A program made the translations under genes and the position numbers. Shown here one piece after another: positions 1 through 11,054 of a stretch of DNA of 64,000 bases. Under the pieces are notes generated by a model. It was not told where the DNA came from. It searched no databases and saw only the letters and a list, made by a program, of their open reading frames with translations. Source of the DNA: Delphinus delphis (taxonomy: Eukaryota > Chordata > Mammalia > Artiodactyla > Delphinidae); contig NW_027192671.1 in the NCBI RefSeq assembly GCF_949987515.2, positions 1,178,001 through 1,242,000 of the forward strand. The letters are read 5' to 3'. Positions within the stretch are counted from its first letter, which is position 1. Every line of letters starts with the position of its first letter.

Positions 1-633
1 TTGAAGTCATATTGCATGGTACCCATTCCACGGGTTTCAACTACCCAGGTTTTAGGTATTCTTCCTTCAGCTAAAACATGCATGTGTAACCCAAGTATGA
101 TCAACCATGTGAACGGGAGACGTGTTCAAATATGTCTCAGTTTTCCTCCCCTGGTACTCGGGTGCAACATTCCAGACGCTTTACTAACACTCTCCCCACT
201 TGGAGAGTCAGCGCCTTTAACCTCCTGTTTGGCCCAGTTTGCAATTTCTGCGGAAGATGAACAGGAATAGCGAGAACCAATGAGAGGCTAGCTGGAGGTG
301 TCTGGACGGGCAAATTTAACTCTCATTTCCCACCAGGAAGAGGAAATAACCAAAGGCTCAGCGTGCCGTGCCGGAACCAGATTAGGGCCTGAAGCCATCC
401 TGCGGTGTTACGGCCAGCCCAAAAGAAAGCGAGTTGAAGAAAGGAGCTCAGGGGCACTGTAATTCACAAACCTGCAGAGTTATAAATGACAGCTATCGTC
501 CAAAAATAGACTGAAGTAAGGCTGCCAAGAGGACTTGAAAGCGGGGCAGAATTGCAGGAAACCGATTTCAGGAGGTAGACTGGAATTGCATTGAAAGCAT
601 AGGAAAAGAGGCAGAACGTCCACAATGATGCAC
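1..633 (+). repeat. Reference monomer, left segment of unknown origin
   Basis: This is the non-L1 part of the unit upstream of the palindrome, described here once for all copies. It holds the KpnI site GGTACC near offset 19 and the head variant sites: CCCAAGTATG, CCCAGAGTATG or CCTAGAGTATG near 90-100, and CCTCCCC or CGTACCC near 146. Further variants lie at GGAGAGTCAG, GGAAAGTCAG or GAAAAGTCAG near 200, at GGAAATAACC or GGAATTAACC near 340, and at CAGCTCAAAAG, CAGGTCACAAG or CAGCTCACAAG near 415. From about 430 on it becomes nearly invariant between copies. I recognise no gene, SINE, tRNA or known transposon here. Confidence 0.7.
481..487 (+). promoter_or_regulatory. TATA-like motif TATAAAT upstream of the palindrome
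   Basis: TATAAAT sits about 150 bp before the 72-bp palindrome, in the near-invariant core, and is kept in the copies I checked. A transcript starting just downstream would read through the palindrome and the L1 remnant in sense. No initiator or other promoter element is evident and a TATA-like heptamer is common by chance, so this is only a candidate. Confidence 0.15.
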
Positions 634-705
634 TTGGCCAAAAAGGGCGTATGCGTTTTTTCCTGAATATATTCAGGAAAAAACGCATACGCCCTTTTTG
701 GCCAA
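634..705. repeat. Perfect 72-bp palindrome (two 36-bp arms, no spacer)
   Basis: The left arm (634-669) is the exact reverse complement of the right arm (670-705), centred on GAATATATTC. The arms contain GGCCAAAAAGGGCG, TATGCG, a run of six T and TCCTGAATA. The sequence can extrude as a cruciform, or fold as a long hairpin when single-stranded or transcribed from either strand. The same element occurs once per monomer. By eye 28 of 41 copies are perfect and 13 carry one or two arm mutations. It ends about 11 bp before recognisable L1 sequence. Function is unknown; the perfect pairing is seen directly. Confidence 0.97.
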
Positions 706-709
706 CCAA

Positions 710-719
710 GCAAGCTTGC
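710..719. repeat. 10-bp palindrome GCAAGCTTGC with HindIII site
   Basis: A short perfect palindrome lies just right of the 72-bp palindrome and includes AAGCTT. It is kept in nearly all copies and lost in the monomers beginning at 15792 and 17370, where it reads GCAACCTTGC. It is a handy marker for the duplication involving those two copies. Confidence 0.8.
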
Positions 720-1512
720 AAAGGAAATCTGCACTACAATGAAGTCTCACTTCCCCCCGGTCAAAAGGGCCATCTGAAAAAAGTGTAAAATCCAGAAAGG
801 CAGCACAGGCCATTGAGAATTGGGAGCCTTCTTATGCTGATGGGCGGGATGTAAATTGCCAACAGACACTTGGGAGAAGTGTATGGTTTTTCCTGAAACA
901 TCTAAAAAACAAAGCAACAGAGCCTAGGGCACTTCCACTTATGGTCCTATAGCTTAGGGAAATTAAAATCAAAAAGACACAGCCACCCCAAAGTTTGGGA
1001 TGCCTCCATTTACAAGAACCTCGTTTACCGTACAAGTTCAATATCACAGAAAGTGAAAAATGGATAAAGAACTTGAGGTACTTACGTACAATGCAGTATC
1101 ACTCAGCAATGAAATCTATGTCATCAGGCCCTTAGCAGCATAATGAGTGGATTCAGGTACGATGATTCTAACTGAAATAAGTCACACAGAAAAAGAAACA
1201 TCATAAGATATCACTAATACACGGAATGTAAACTTGGCTACACAGGAACTGAATTACAGAACAGAACAGGGTCTCAAATTTAGAAAACCAACTTATGCTT
1301 GCTTAAGGGGAAAGGTGAGTTGGCGTGCTGCATAAAACCAGAGATTGAAATGAGCACAGATAAAGTTCCTTAAGCCAAATATGGAATAGACAAGAGCTAC
1401 TCCTTGCTCAACGAAATGGACTCAACACCCCATATTAAACGCCTAAGAATGTACCTGACTAGTAAGTATCTTAAAACCTATGGATTGCTATGTCTCCGAA
1501 ACAGAATCAAGC
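717..1512 (+). mobile_element. Decayed L1 (LINE-1) 3' end inside the satellite unit
   Basis: Described here once for all copies. The segment aligns by eye, in order, with the end of a Laurasiatherian L1. ACTACAATGAAGTCTCAC corresponds to the ORF2 stretch around ACTACAATGAGGTATCAC. TGATGGGCGGGATGTAAATT corresponds to GGTGGGAATGTAAATT, and TGGATAAAGAACTTGTGG to TGGATAAAGAAGATGTGG. AATATCACTCAGCAATGAAA in many copies matches the ACTCAGCCATAAAA region, and CTGAAATAAGTCACACAG matches AGTGAAATAAGTCAGACAG. The 3' UTR-like text continues past the ORF2 end to about 1512. Many stops and indels make it non-coding, and there is no poly-A tail or target-site duplication. It is old and amplified as part of the satellite, not an independent insertion in each copy. 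The 5' limit (about 717) and 3' limit are approximate. The L1 consensus was recalled, not aligned. Confidence 0.85.
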
Positions 1513-1579
1513 ATGTGTACAGGGGCATAAACGCAGCAGTGATAGGATTGGAGAGGTTCGGTGAGCAAATGAAGACCCT
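1513..1579 (+). repeat. Reference monomer, right end of unknown origin
   Basis: These 67 bp join the L1 remnant to the next copy and include GGGGCATAAACGCAGCAG and GGAGAGGTTCGGTGAGC. The GGTTCGGTGAG stretch loses one base in copies near 28.4, 34.7, 39.5 and 41.0 kb. I do not recognise an origin. Confidence 0.6.
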
Positions 1580-3158
1580 TTGAAGTCATATTGCATGGTA
1601 CCCATTCCACGGGTTTCAACTACCCAGGTTTTAGGTATTCTTCCTTCAGCTAAAACATGCATGTGGAACCCAAGTATGATCAACCATGTGAACGGGAGAC
1701 GTGTTCAAATATGTCTCAGTTTTCCTCCCCTGGTACTCGGGTGCAACATTCCAGACGCTTTACTAACACTCTCCCCACTTGGAGAGTCAGCGCCTTTAAC
1801 CTCCTGTTTGGCCCAGTTTGCAATTTCTGCGGAAGATGAACAGGAATAGCGAGAACCAATGAGAGGCTAGCTGGAGGTGTCTGGACGGGCAAATTTAACT
1901 CTCATTTCCCACCAGGAAGAGGAAATAACCAAAGGCTCAGCGTGCCGTGCCGGAACCAGATTAGGGCCTGAAGCCATCCTGCGGTGTTGCGGCCAGCTCA
2001 AAAGAAAGCGAGTTGAAGAAAGGAGCTCAGGGGCACTGTAATTCACAAACCTGCAGAGTTATAAATGACAGCTATCGTCCAAAAATAGACTGAAGTAAGG
2101 CTGCCAAGAGGACTTGAAAGCGGGGCAGAATTGCAGGAAACCGATTTCAGGAGGTAGACTGGAATTGCATTGAAAGCATAGGAAAAGAGGCAGAACGTCC
2201 ACAATGATGCACTTGGCCAAAAAGGGCGTATGCGTTTTTTCCTGAATATATTCAGGAAAAAACGCATACGCCCTTTTTGGCCAACCAAGCAAGCTTGCAA
2301 AGGAAATCTGCACTACAATGAAGTCTCACTTCCCCCCGGTCAAAAGGGCCATCTGAAAAAAGTGTAAAATCCAGAAAGGCAGGACAGGCCATTGAGAATT
2401 GGGAGCCTTCTTATGCTGATGGGCGGGATGTAAATTGCCAACAAACACTCGGGAGAAGTGTATGGTGTTTCCTGAAACATCTAAAAAACAAAGCAACAGA
2501 GCCTAGGGCACTTCCACTTATGGTCCTATAGCTTAGGGAATTTAAAATCAAAAAGACACAGCCACCCCAAAGTTTCGAACGGCTCTGTTTACAAGAACCT
2601 CGTTTACAGTAGAAGTTCAACATCGCAGAAAGTGAAAAATGGATAAAGAACTTGTGGTACTTACGTACAATGCAGTATCACTCAGCAATGAAATCTATGT
2701 CATCAGGCCCGTAGCAGCATAATGAGTGGATTCAGGTACGATGATTCTAACTGAAATAAGTCACACAGAAAAAGAAACATCATAAGATATCACTAATACA
2801 CGGAATGTAAACTTGGCTACACAGGAACTGAATTACAGAACAGAACAAGGTCTCAAATTTAGAAAACCAACTTATGCTTGCTTAAAGGTAAAGGTGAGTT
2901 GGGGTGCTGCATAAAACCAGAGATTGAAATGAGCACAGATAAAGTTCCTTAAGCCAAATATGGAATAGACAAGAGCTACTCCTTGCTCAACGAAATGGAC
3001 TCAACACCGCATATTAAACGCCTAAGAATGTACCTGACTAGTAAGTATCTTAAAACCTATGGATTGCTATGTCTCCGAAACAGAATCAAGCATGTGTACA
3101 GGGGCATAAACGCAGCAGTGATAGGATTGGAGAGGTTCGGTGAGCAAATGAAGACCCT
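1580..3158 (+). repeat. Satellite monomer 2
   Basis: Head A, tail x (CTTGTGGTACTTACGTAC). Palindrome 2213-2284 perfect. L1 remnant about 2296-3091, with TTTCGAACGG and CAGTAGAAG variants seen again in monomers 28, 30, 31, 36 and 39. Confidence 0.95.
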
Positions 3159-4737
3159 TTGAAGTCATATTGCATGGTACCCATTCCACGGGTTTCAACT
3201 ACCCAGGTTTTAGGTATTCTTCCTTCAGCTAAAACATGCATGTGGAACCCAAGTATGATCAACCATGTGAACGGGAGACGTGTTCAAATATGTCTCAGTT
3301 TTCCTCCCCTGGTACTCGGGTGCAACATTCCAGACGCTTTACTAACACTCTCCCCACTTGGAAAGTCAGCGCCTTTAAACTCCTGTTTGTCCCAGTTTGC
3401 AATTTCTGCGGAAGATGAACAGGAATAGCGAGAACCAATGAGAGGCTAGCTGGAGGTGTCTGGACGGGCAAATTTAACTCTCATTTCCCACCAGGAAGAG
3501 GAAATAACCAAAGGCTCAGCGTGCCGTGCCAGAACCAGATTAGGGCCTGAAGCCATCCTGCGGTGTTGCGGCCAGCTCAAAAGAAAGCGAGTTGAAGAAA
3601 GGAGCTCAGGGGCACTGTAATTCACAAACCTGCAGAGTTATAAATGACAGCTATCGTCCAAAAATAGACTGAAGTAAGGCTGCCAAGAGGACTTGAAAGC
3701 GGGGCAGAATTGCAGGAAACCCATTTCAGGAGGTAGACTGGAATTGCATTGAAAGCATAGGAAAAGAGGCAGAACGTCCACAATGATGCACTTGGCCAAA
3801 AAGGGCGTATGCGTTTTTTCCTGAATATATTCAGGAAAAAACGCATACGCCCTTTTTGGCCAACCAAGCAAGCTTGCAAAGGAAATCTGCACTACAATGA
3901 AGTCTCACTTCCCCCCGGTCAAAAGGGCCATCTGAAAAAAGTGTAAAATCCAGAAAGGCAGGACAGGCCATTGAGAATTGGGAGCCTTCTTATGCTGATG
4001 GGCGGGATGTAAATTGCCAACAGACACTTGGGAGAAGTGTATGGTGTTTCCTGAAACATCTAAAAAACAAAGCAACAGAGCCTAGGGCACTTCCACTTAT
4101 GGTCCTATAGCTTAGGGAAATTAAAATCAAAAAGACACAGCCACCCCAAAGTTTGGGACGCCTCCGTTTACAACAACCTCGTTTACCGTACAAGTTCAAT
4201 ATCACAGAAAGTGAAAAATGGATAAAGAACTTGAGGTACTTACGTACAATGCAGTATCACTCAGCAATGAAATCTATGTCATCAGGCCCTTAGCAGCATA
4301 ATGAGTGGATTCAGGTACGATGATTCTAACTGAAATAAGTCACACAGAAAAAGAAACATCATAAGATATCACTAATACACGGAATGTAAACTTGGCTACA
4401 CAGGAACTGAATTACAGAACAGAACAGGGTCTCAAATTTAGAAAACCAACTTATGCTTGCTTAAGGGGAAAGGTGAGTTGGCGTGCTGCATAAAACCAGA
4501 GATTGAAATGAGCACAGATAAAGTTCCTTAAGCCAAATATGGAATAGACAAGAGCTACTCCTTGCTCAACGAAATGGACTCAACACCCCATATTAAACGC
4601 CTAAGAATGTACCTGACTAGTAAGTATCTTAAAACCTATGGATTGCTATGTCTCCAAAAGAGAATCAAGCGTGTGTACAGGGGCATAAACGCAGCAGTGA
4701 TAGGATTGGAGAGGTTCGGTGAGCAAATGAAGACCCT
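3159..4737 (+). repeat. Satellite monomer 3
   Basis: Head A with GGAAAGTCAG and GTTTGTCCC. Palindrome 3792-3863 perfect. L1 remnant about 3875-4670. Tail x variant with CTTGAGGTAC. From about 3.7 kb it closely matches monomer 6, starting the block repeated 4,738 bp downstream. Confidence 0.95.
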
Positions 4738-6317
4738 TTGAAGTCATATTGCATGGTACCCATTACACGGGTCTCAACTCTCCAGGTTTTAGGTATTCTT
4801 CCTTCAGCTAAAACATGCATGTGGAACCCAGAGTATGATCAACCATGTGAACGGGAGACGTGTTCAAATATGTCTCAGTTTTCCTCCCCTGGTACTCGGG
4901 TGCAACATTCCAGACGCTTTACTAACACTCTCCCGACTTGGAGAGTCAGTGCCTTTAACCTCCTGTTTGGCCCAGTTTGCAATTTCTGCGGAAGATGAAC
5001 AGGAATAGCGAGAACCAATGAGAGGCTAGCTGGAGGTGTCTGAACGGGCAAATTTAACTCTCATTTCCCACCAGGAAGAGGAATTAACCAAAGGCTCAGC
5101 GTGCTGGGCCGGAACCAGATTAGGGCCTGAAGCCATCCTGCGGTGTTGCGGCCAGGTCACAAGAAAGCAAGTTGATGAAAGGAGCTCAGGGGCACTGTAA
5201 TTCACAAACCTGCAGAGTTATAAATGACAGCTATCGTCCAAAAATAGACTGAAGTAAGGCTGCCAAGAGGACTTGAAAGCGGGGCAGAATTGCAGGAAAC
5301 CGATTTCAGGAGGTAGACTGGAATTGCATTGAAAGCATAGGAAAAGAGGCAGAACGTCCACAATGATGCACTTGGCCAAAAAGGGCGTATGCGTTTTTTC
5401 CTGAATATATTCAGGAAAAAACGCATACGCCCTTTTTGGCCAACCAAGCAAGCTTGCAAAGGAAATCTGCACTACAATGAAGTCTCACTTCCCCCCGGTC
5501 AAAAGGGCCATCTGAAAAAAGTGTAAAATCCAGAAAGGCAGGACAGGCCATTGAGAACTGGGAGCCTTGTTATGCTGATGGGCGGGATGTAAATTGCCAA
5601 CAGACACTTGGGAGAAGTGTATGGTGTTTCCTGAAACATCTAAAAAACAAAGCAACAGAGCCTAGGGCACTTCCACTTATGGTCCTATAGCTTAGGGAAA
5701 TTAAAATCAAAAAGACACAGCCACCCCAAAGTTTGGGACGCCTCTGTTTACAAGAACCTCGTTTACAATACAAGTTCAACATCGCAGAAAGTGAAAAATG
5801 GATAAAGAAGTTGTGGTATTCACTTACAAAGCAATATCACTCAGCAATGAAATCTATGTCATCAGGCCCTTAGCAGCACAATTAGTGGATTCAGGTATGA
5901 TGGTTCTAACTGAAATAAGTCACACAGAAAAAGAAACATCATAAGATATCACTAATACACGGAATGTAAACTTGGCTACACAGGAACTGAATTACAGAAC
6001 AGAACAGGGTCTCAAATTTAGAAAACCAACTTATGCTTGCTTAAGGGGAAAGGTGAGTTGGGGTGCTGCATAAAACCAGAGATTGAAATGAGCACAGATA
6101 AAGTTCCTTAAGCCAAATATGGAATAGACAAGAGCTACTCCTTGCTCAACGAAATGGACTCAACACCGCATATTAAACGCCTAAGAATGTACCTGACTAG
6201 TAAGTATCTTAAAACCTATGGATTGCTATGTCTCCGAAAGAGAATCAAGCATGTGTACAGGGGCATAAACGCAGCAGTGATAGGATTGGAGAGGTTCGGT
6301 GAGCAAATGAAGACCCT
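4738..6317 (+). repeat. Satellite monomer 4
   Basis: Head B (CCCAGAGTATG, one base longer) with ATTACACGGGTCTC. Palindrome 5372-5443 perfect. L1 remnant about 5455-6250. Tail y with GTATTCACTTAC. Sister of monomer 7. Confidence 0.95.
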
Positions 6318-7896
6318 TTGAAGTCATATTGCATGGTACCCATTCCACGGGTTTCAAATACACAGGTTTAAGGTATTCTTCCTTCAGCTAAAACATGCAT
6401 GTGGAACCCAAGTATGATCAACCATGTGAACGGGAGACGTGTTCAAATATGTCTCAGTTTTCCTCCCCTGGTACTCGGGTGCAACATTCCAGACGCTTTA
6501 CTAACACTCTCCCCACTTGGAAAGTCAGCGCCTTTAACCTCCTGTTTGGCCCAGTTTGCAATTTCTGCGGAAGATGAACAGGAATAGCGAGAACCAATGA
6601 GAGACTAGCTGGAGGTGTCTGGACGGGCAAATTTAACTCTCATTTCCCACCAGGAAGAGGAAATAACCAAAGGCTCAGCATGCCGTTCCGGAACCAGATT
6701 AGGGCCTGAAGACATCCTGCGGTGTTGCGGCCAGGTCACAAGAAAGCGAGTTGAAGAAAGGAGCTCAGGGGCACTGTAATTCACAAACCTGCAGAGTTAT
6801 AAATGACAGCTATCGTCCAAAAATAGACTGAAGTAAGGCTGCCAAGAGGACTTGAAAGCGGGGCAGAATTGCAGGAAACCGATTTCAGGAGGTAGACTGG
6901 AATTGCATTGCAAGCATAGGAAAAGAGGCAGAACGTCCACAATGATGCACTTGGCCAAAAAGGGCGTATGCGTTTTTTCCTGAATATATTCAGGAAAAAA
7001 CGCATACGCCCTTTTTGGCCAACCAAGCAAGCTTGCAAAGGAAATCTGCACTACAATGAAGTCTCACTTCCCCCAGGTCAAAAGGGCCATCTGAAAAAAG
7101 TGTAAAATCCAGAAAGGCAGGACAGGCCATGGAGAACTGGGAGCCTTGTTATGCTGATGGGCGGGATGTAAATTGCCAACAACCACTCGGGAGAAGTGTA
7201 TGGTGTTTCCTGAAACATCTAAAAAACAAAGCAACAGAGCCTAGGGCACTTCCACTTATGGTCCTATAGCTTAGGGAATTTAAAATCAAAAAGACACAGC
7301 CACCCCAAAGTTTGGAACGGCTCTGTTTACAAGAAACTCGTTTACAGTACAAGTTCAACATCGCAGAAATTGAAAAATGGATAAAGAAGTTGTGGTATTT
7401 ACTTACAAAGCAATATCACTCAGCAATGAAATCTGTGTCATCAGGCCCTTAGCAGCACAATGAGTGGATTCAGGTATGATGATTCTAACTGAAATAAGTC
7501 ACACAGAAAAAGAAACATCATAAGATATCAGTAATACACGGAATGTAAACTTGGCTACACAGGAACTGAATTACAGAAGAGAACAGGGTCTCAAATTTAG
7601 AAAACCAACTTATGCTTGCTTAAGGGGAAAGGTGAGTTGGGGTGCTGCATAAAACCAGAGATTGAAATGAGCACAGATAAAGTTCCTTAAGCCAAATATG
7701 GAATAGACAAGAGCTACTCCTTGCTCAACGAAATGGACTCAACACCGCATATTAAACGCCTAAGAATGTACCTGACTAGTAAGTATCTTAAAACCTATGG
7801 ATTGCTATGTCTCCGAAACAGAATCAAGCATGTGTACAGGGGCATAAACGCAGCAGTGATAGGATTGGAGAGGTTCGGTGAGCAAATGAAGACCCT
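6318..7896 (+). repeat. Satellite monomer 5
   Basis: Head A with the unusual CAAATACACAGG, shared only with monomer 8. Palindrome 6951-7022 perfect. L1 remnant about 7034-7829. Tail y (GTATTTACTTAC). Core carries ATTGCAAGCAT, as do monomers 9, 29, 32 and 41. Confidence 0.95.
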
Positions 7897-9475
7897 TTGA
7901 AGTCATATTGCATGGTACCCATTCCACGGGTTTCAACTACCCAGGTTTTAGGTATTCTTCCTTCAGCTAAAACATGCATGTGGAACCCAAGTATGATCAA
8001 CCATGTGAACGGGAGACGTGTTCAAATATGTCTCAGTTTTCCTCCCCTGGTACTCGGGTGCAACATTCCAGACACTTTACTAACACTCTCCCCACTTGGA
8101 GAGTCAGCGCCTTTAACCTCCTGTTTGGCCCAGTTTGCAATTTCTGCGGAAGATGAACAGGAATAGGGAGAACCAATGAGAGGCTAGCTGGAGGTGTCTG
8201 GACGGGCAAATTTAACTCTCATTTCCCACCAGGAAGAGGAAATAACCAAAGGCTCAGCATGCCGTGCCGGAACCAGATTAGGGCCTGAAGACATCCTGCG
8301 GTGTTGCGGCCAGCTCAAAAGAAAGCGAGTTGAAGAAAGGAGCTCAGGGGCACTGTAATTCACAAACCTGCAGAGTTATAAATGACAGCTATCGTCCAAA
8401 AATAGACTGAAGTAAGGCTGCCAAGAGGACTTGAAAGCGGGGCAGAATTGCAGGAAACCGATTTCAGGAGGTAGACTGGAATTGCATTGAAAGCATAGGA
8501 AAAGAGGCAGAACGTCCACAATGATGCACTTGGCCAAAAAGGGCGTATGCGTTTTTTCCTGAATATATTCAGGAAAAAACGCATACGCCCTTTTTGGCCA
8601 ACCAAGCAAGCTTGCAAAGGAAATCTGCACTACAATGAAGTCTCACTTCCCCCCGGTCAAAAGGGCCATCTGAAAAAAGTGTAAAATCCAGAAAGGCAGG
8701 ACAGGCCATTGAGAATTGGGAGCCTTCTTATGCTGATGGGCGGGATGTAAATTGCCAACAGACACTTGGGAGAAGTGTATGGTGTTTCCTGAAACATCTA
8801 AAAAACAAAGCAACAGAGCCTAGGGCACTTCCACTTATGGTCCTATAGCTTAGGGAAATTAAAATCAAAAAGACACAGCCACCCCAAAGTTTGGGACGCC
8901 ACCGTTTACAACAACCTCGTTTACCGTACAAGTTCAGTATCACAGAAAGTGAAAAATGGATAAAGAACTTGAGGTACTTACGTACAATGCAGTATCACTC
9001 AGCAATGAAATCTATGTCATCAGGTCCTTAGCAGCATAATGAGTGGATTCAGGTACGATGATTCTAACTGAAATAAGTCACACAGAAAAAGAAACATCAT
9101 AAGATATCACTAATACACGGAATGTAAACTTGGCTACACAGGAACTGAATTACAGAACAGAACAGGGTCTCAAATTTAGAAAACCAACTTATGCTTGCTT
9201 AAGGGGAAAGGTGAGTTGGCGTGCTGCATAAAACCAGAGATTGAAATGAGCACAGATAAAGTTCCTTAAGCCAAATATGGAATAGACAAGAGCTACTCCT
9301 TGCTCAACGAAATGGACTCATCACCCCATATTAAACGCCTAAGAATGTACCTGACTAGTAAGTATCTTAAAACCTATGGATTGCTATGTCTCCAAAAGAG
9401 AATCAAGCGTGTGTACAGGGGCATAAACGCAGCAGTGATAGGATTGGAGAGGTTCAGTGAGCAAATGAAGACCCT
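7897..9475 (+). repeat. Satellite monomer 6
   Basis: Head A with GACACTTTAC. Palindrome 8530-8601 perfect. L1 remnant about 8613-9408. Tail x variant with CTTGAGGTAC. Sister of monomer 3 in its right half. Confidence 0.95.
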
Positions 9476-11054
9476 TTGAAGTCATATTGCATGGTACCCA
9501 TTACACGGGTCTCAACTCTCCAGGTTTTAGGTATTCTTCCTTCAGCTAAAACATGCATGTGGAACCCAGAGTATGATCAACCATGTGAACGGGAGACGTG
9601 TTCAAATATGTCTCAGTTTTCCTCCCCTGGTACTCGGGTGCAACATTCCAGACGCTTTACTAACACTCTCCCGACTTGGAGAGTCAGTGCCTTTAACCTC
9701 CTGTTTGGCCCAGTTTGCAATTTCTGCGGAAGATGAACAGGAATAGCGAGAACCAATGAGAGGCTAGCTGGAGGTGTCTGAACGGGCAAATTTAACTCTC
9801 ATTTCCCACCAGGAAGAGGAATTAACCAAAGGCTCAGCATGCCGGGCCGGAACCAGATTAGGGCCTGAAGCCATCCTGCGGTGTTGCGGCGAGGTCACAA
9901 GAAAGCGAGTTGAAGAAAGGAGCTCAGGGGCACTGTAATTCACAAACCTGCAGAGTTATAAATGACAGCTATCGTCCAAAAATAGACTGAAGTAAGGCTG
10001 CCAAGAGGACTTGAAAGCGGGGCAGAATTGCAGGAAACGGATTTCAGGAGGTAGACTGGAATTGCATTGAAAGCATAGGAAAAGAGGCAGAACGTCCACA
10101 ATGATGCACTTGGCCAAAAAGGGCGTATGCGTTTTTTCCTGAATATATTCAGGAAAAAACGCATACGCCCTTTTTGGCCAACCAAGCAAGCTTGCAAAGG
10201 AAATCTGCATTACAATGAAGTCTCACTTCCCCCGGTCAAAAGGGCCATCTGAAAAAAGTGTAAAATCCAGAAAGGCAGGACAGGCCATTGAGAACTGGGA
10301 GCCTTGTTATGCTGATGGGCGGGATGTAAATTGCCAACAGACACTTGGGAGAAGTGTATGGTGTTTCCTGAAACATCTAAAAAACAAAGCAACAGAACCT
10401 AGGGCCCTTCCACTTATGGTCCTATAGCTTAGGGAAATTAAAATCAAAAAGACACAGCCACCCCAAAGTTTGGGACTCCTCTGTTTACAAGAACCTCGTT
10501 TACAATACAAGTTCAACATCGCAGAAAGTGAAAAATGGATAAAGAAGTTGTGGTATTCACTTACAAAGCAATATCACTCAGCAATGAAATCTATGTCATC
10601 AGGCCCTTAGCAGCACAATGAGTGGATTCAGGTATGATGATTCTAACTGAAATAAGTCACACAGAAAAAGAAACATCATAAGATATCAGTAATACACGGA
10701 ATGTAAACTTGGCTACACAGGAACTGAATTACAGAACAGAACAGGGTCTCAAATTTAGAAAACCAACTTATGCTTGCTTAAGGGGAAAGGTGAGTTGGGG
10801 TGCTGCATAAAACCAGAGATTGAAATGAGCACAGATAAAGTTCCTTAAGCCAAATATGGAATAGACAAGAGCTACTCCTTGCTCAACGAAATGGACTCAA
10901 CACCGCATATTAAACGCCTAAGAATGTACCTGACTAGTAAGTATCTTAAAACCTATGGATTGCTATGTCTCCGAAAGAGAATCAAGCATGTGTACAGGGG
11001 CATAAACGCAGCAGTGATAGGATTGGAGAGGTTCGGTGAGCAAATGAAGACCCT
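9476..11054 (+). repeat. Satellite monomer 7
   Basis: Head B. Palindrome 10110-10181 perfect. L1 remnant about 10193-10987. Tail y with GTATTCACTTAC. One C is missing from the C-run after the palindrome. Sister of monomer 4. Confidence 0.95.

Larger units (their letters stand above)
1..1579 (+). repeat. Satellite monomer 1
   Basis: Head type A, reading GTGTAACCC where other copies have GTGGAACCC. Palindrome 634-705 is perfect. L1 remnant about 717-1512. The tail is an x variant with CTTGAGGTAC, shared with monomers 3 and 6. Private changes include TATGGTTTTTCC in the L1 part. Confidence 0.95.

Noticed and set aside
1..270. An 89-codon plus-strand open frame at the start of many monomers
   Set aside because: It starts with TTG, is disrupted or frame-shifted by the 1-bp head indel in B and C copies, and matches no family I recognise. 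It is a chance frame in a tandem repeat.
634..705. The palindrome as a bacterial-type rho-independent terminator
   Set aside because: This is mammalian satellite DNA, the stem has no loop, and there is no T-run following it. The six-T run is inside the stem.
464..721. An 85-codon minus-strand open frame repeated almost unchanged in every monomer
   Set aside because: It starts with TTG, not ATG, and ends within the satellite. A second overlapping minus-strand frame of 84 codons (starting GTG) is equally conserved, which points to constraint or homogenisation of the DNA rather than a protein. Part of it is simply the palindrome translated.
717..1512. A possible active or coding L1 element
   Set aside because: Only about 800 bp of the 3' end is present, with many stops and indels, no ORF1, no reverse transcriptase region, no poly-A tail and no target-site duplication. 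It is part of the satellite unit.
1553..1566. A Pol III B-box-like GGTTCGGTGAG, with the T6 run in the palindrome as a possible terminator
   Set aside because: The match to the B-box consensus is weak and no A-box is evident at a sensible distance, so I do not call a Pol III gene.
1..1579. A CENP-B box (pattern NTTCGNNNNANNCGGGN) in the monomer
   Set aside because: I checked the CGGG and CCCG sites in both orientations by eye and none had the matching TTCG at the right spacing. A motif scan of all copies would settle it.
5570..5782. A 70-codon minus-strand frame with an ATG start in most copies
   Set aside because: It runs antisense through the decayed L1 ORF2 segment, so it is a shadow of dead L1 sequence. 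It has no recognisable domain.
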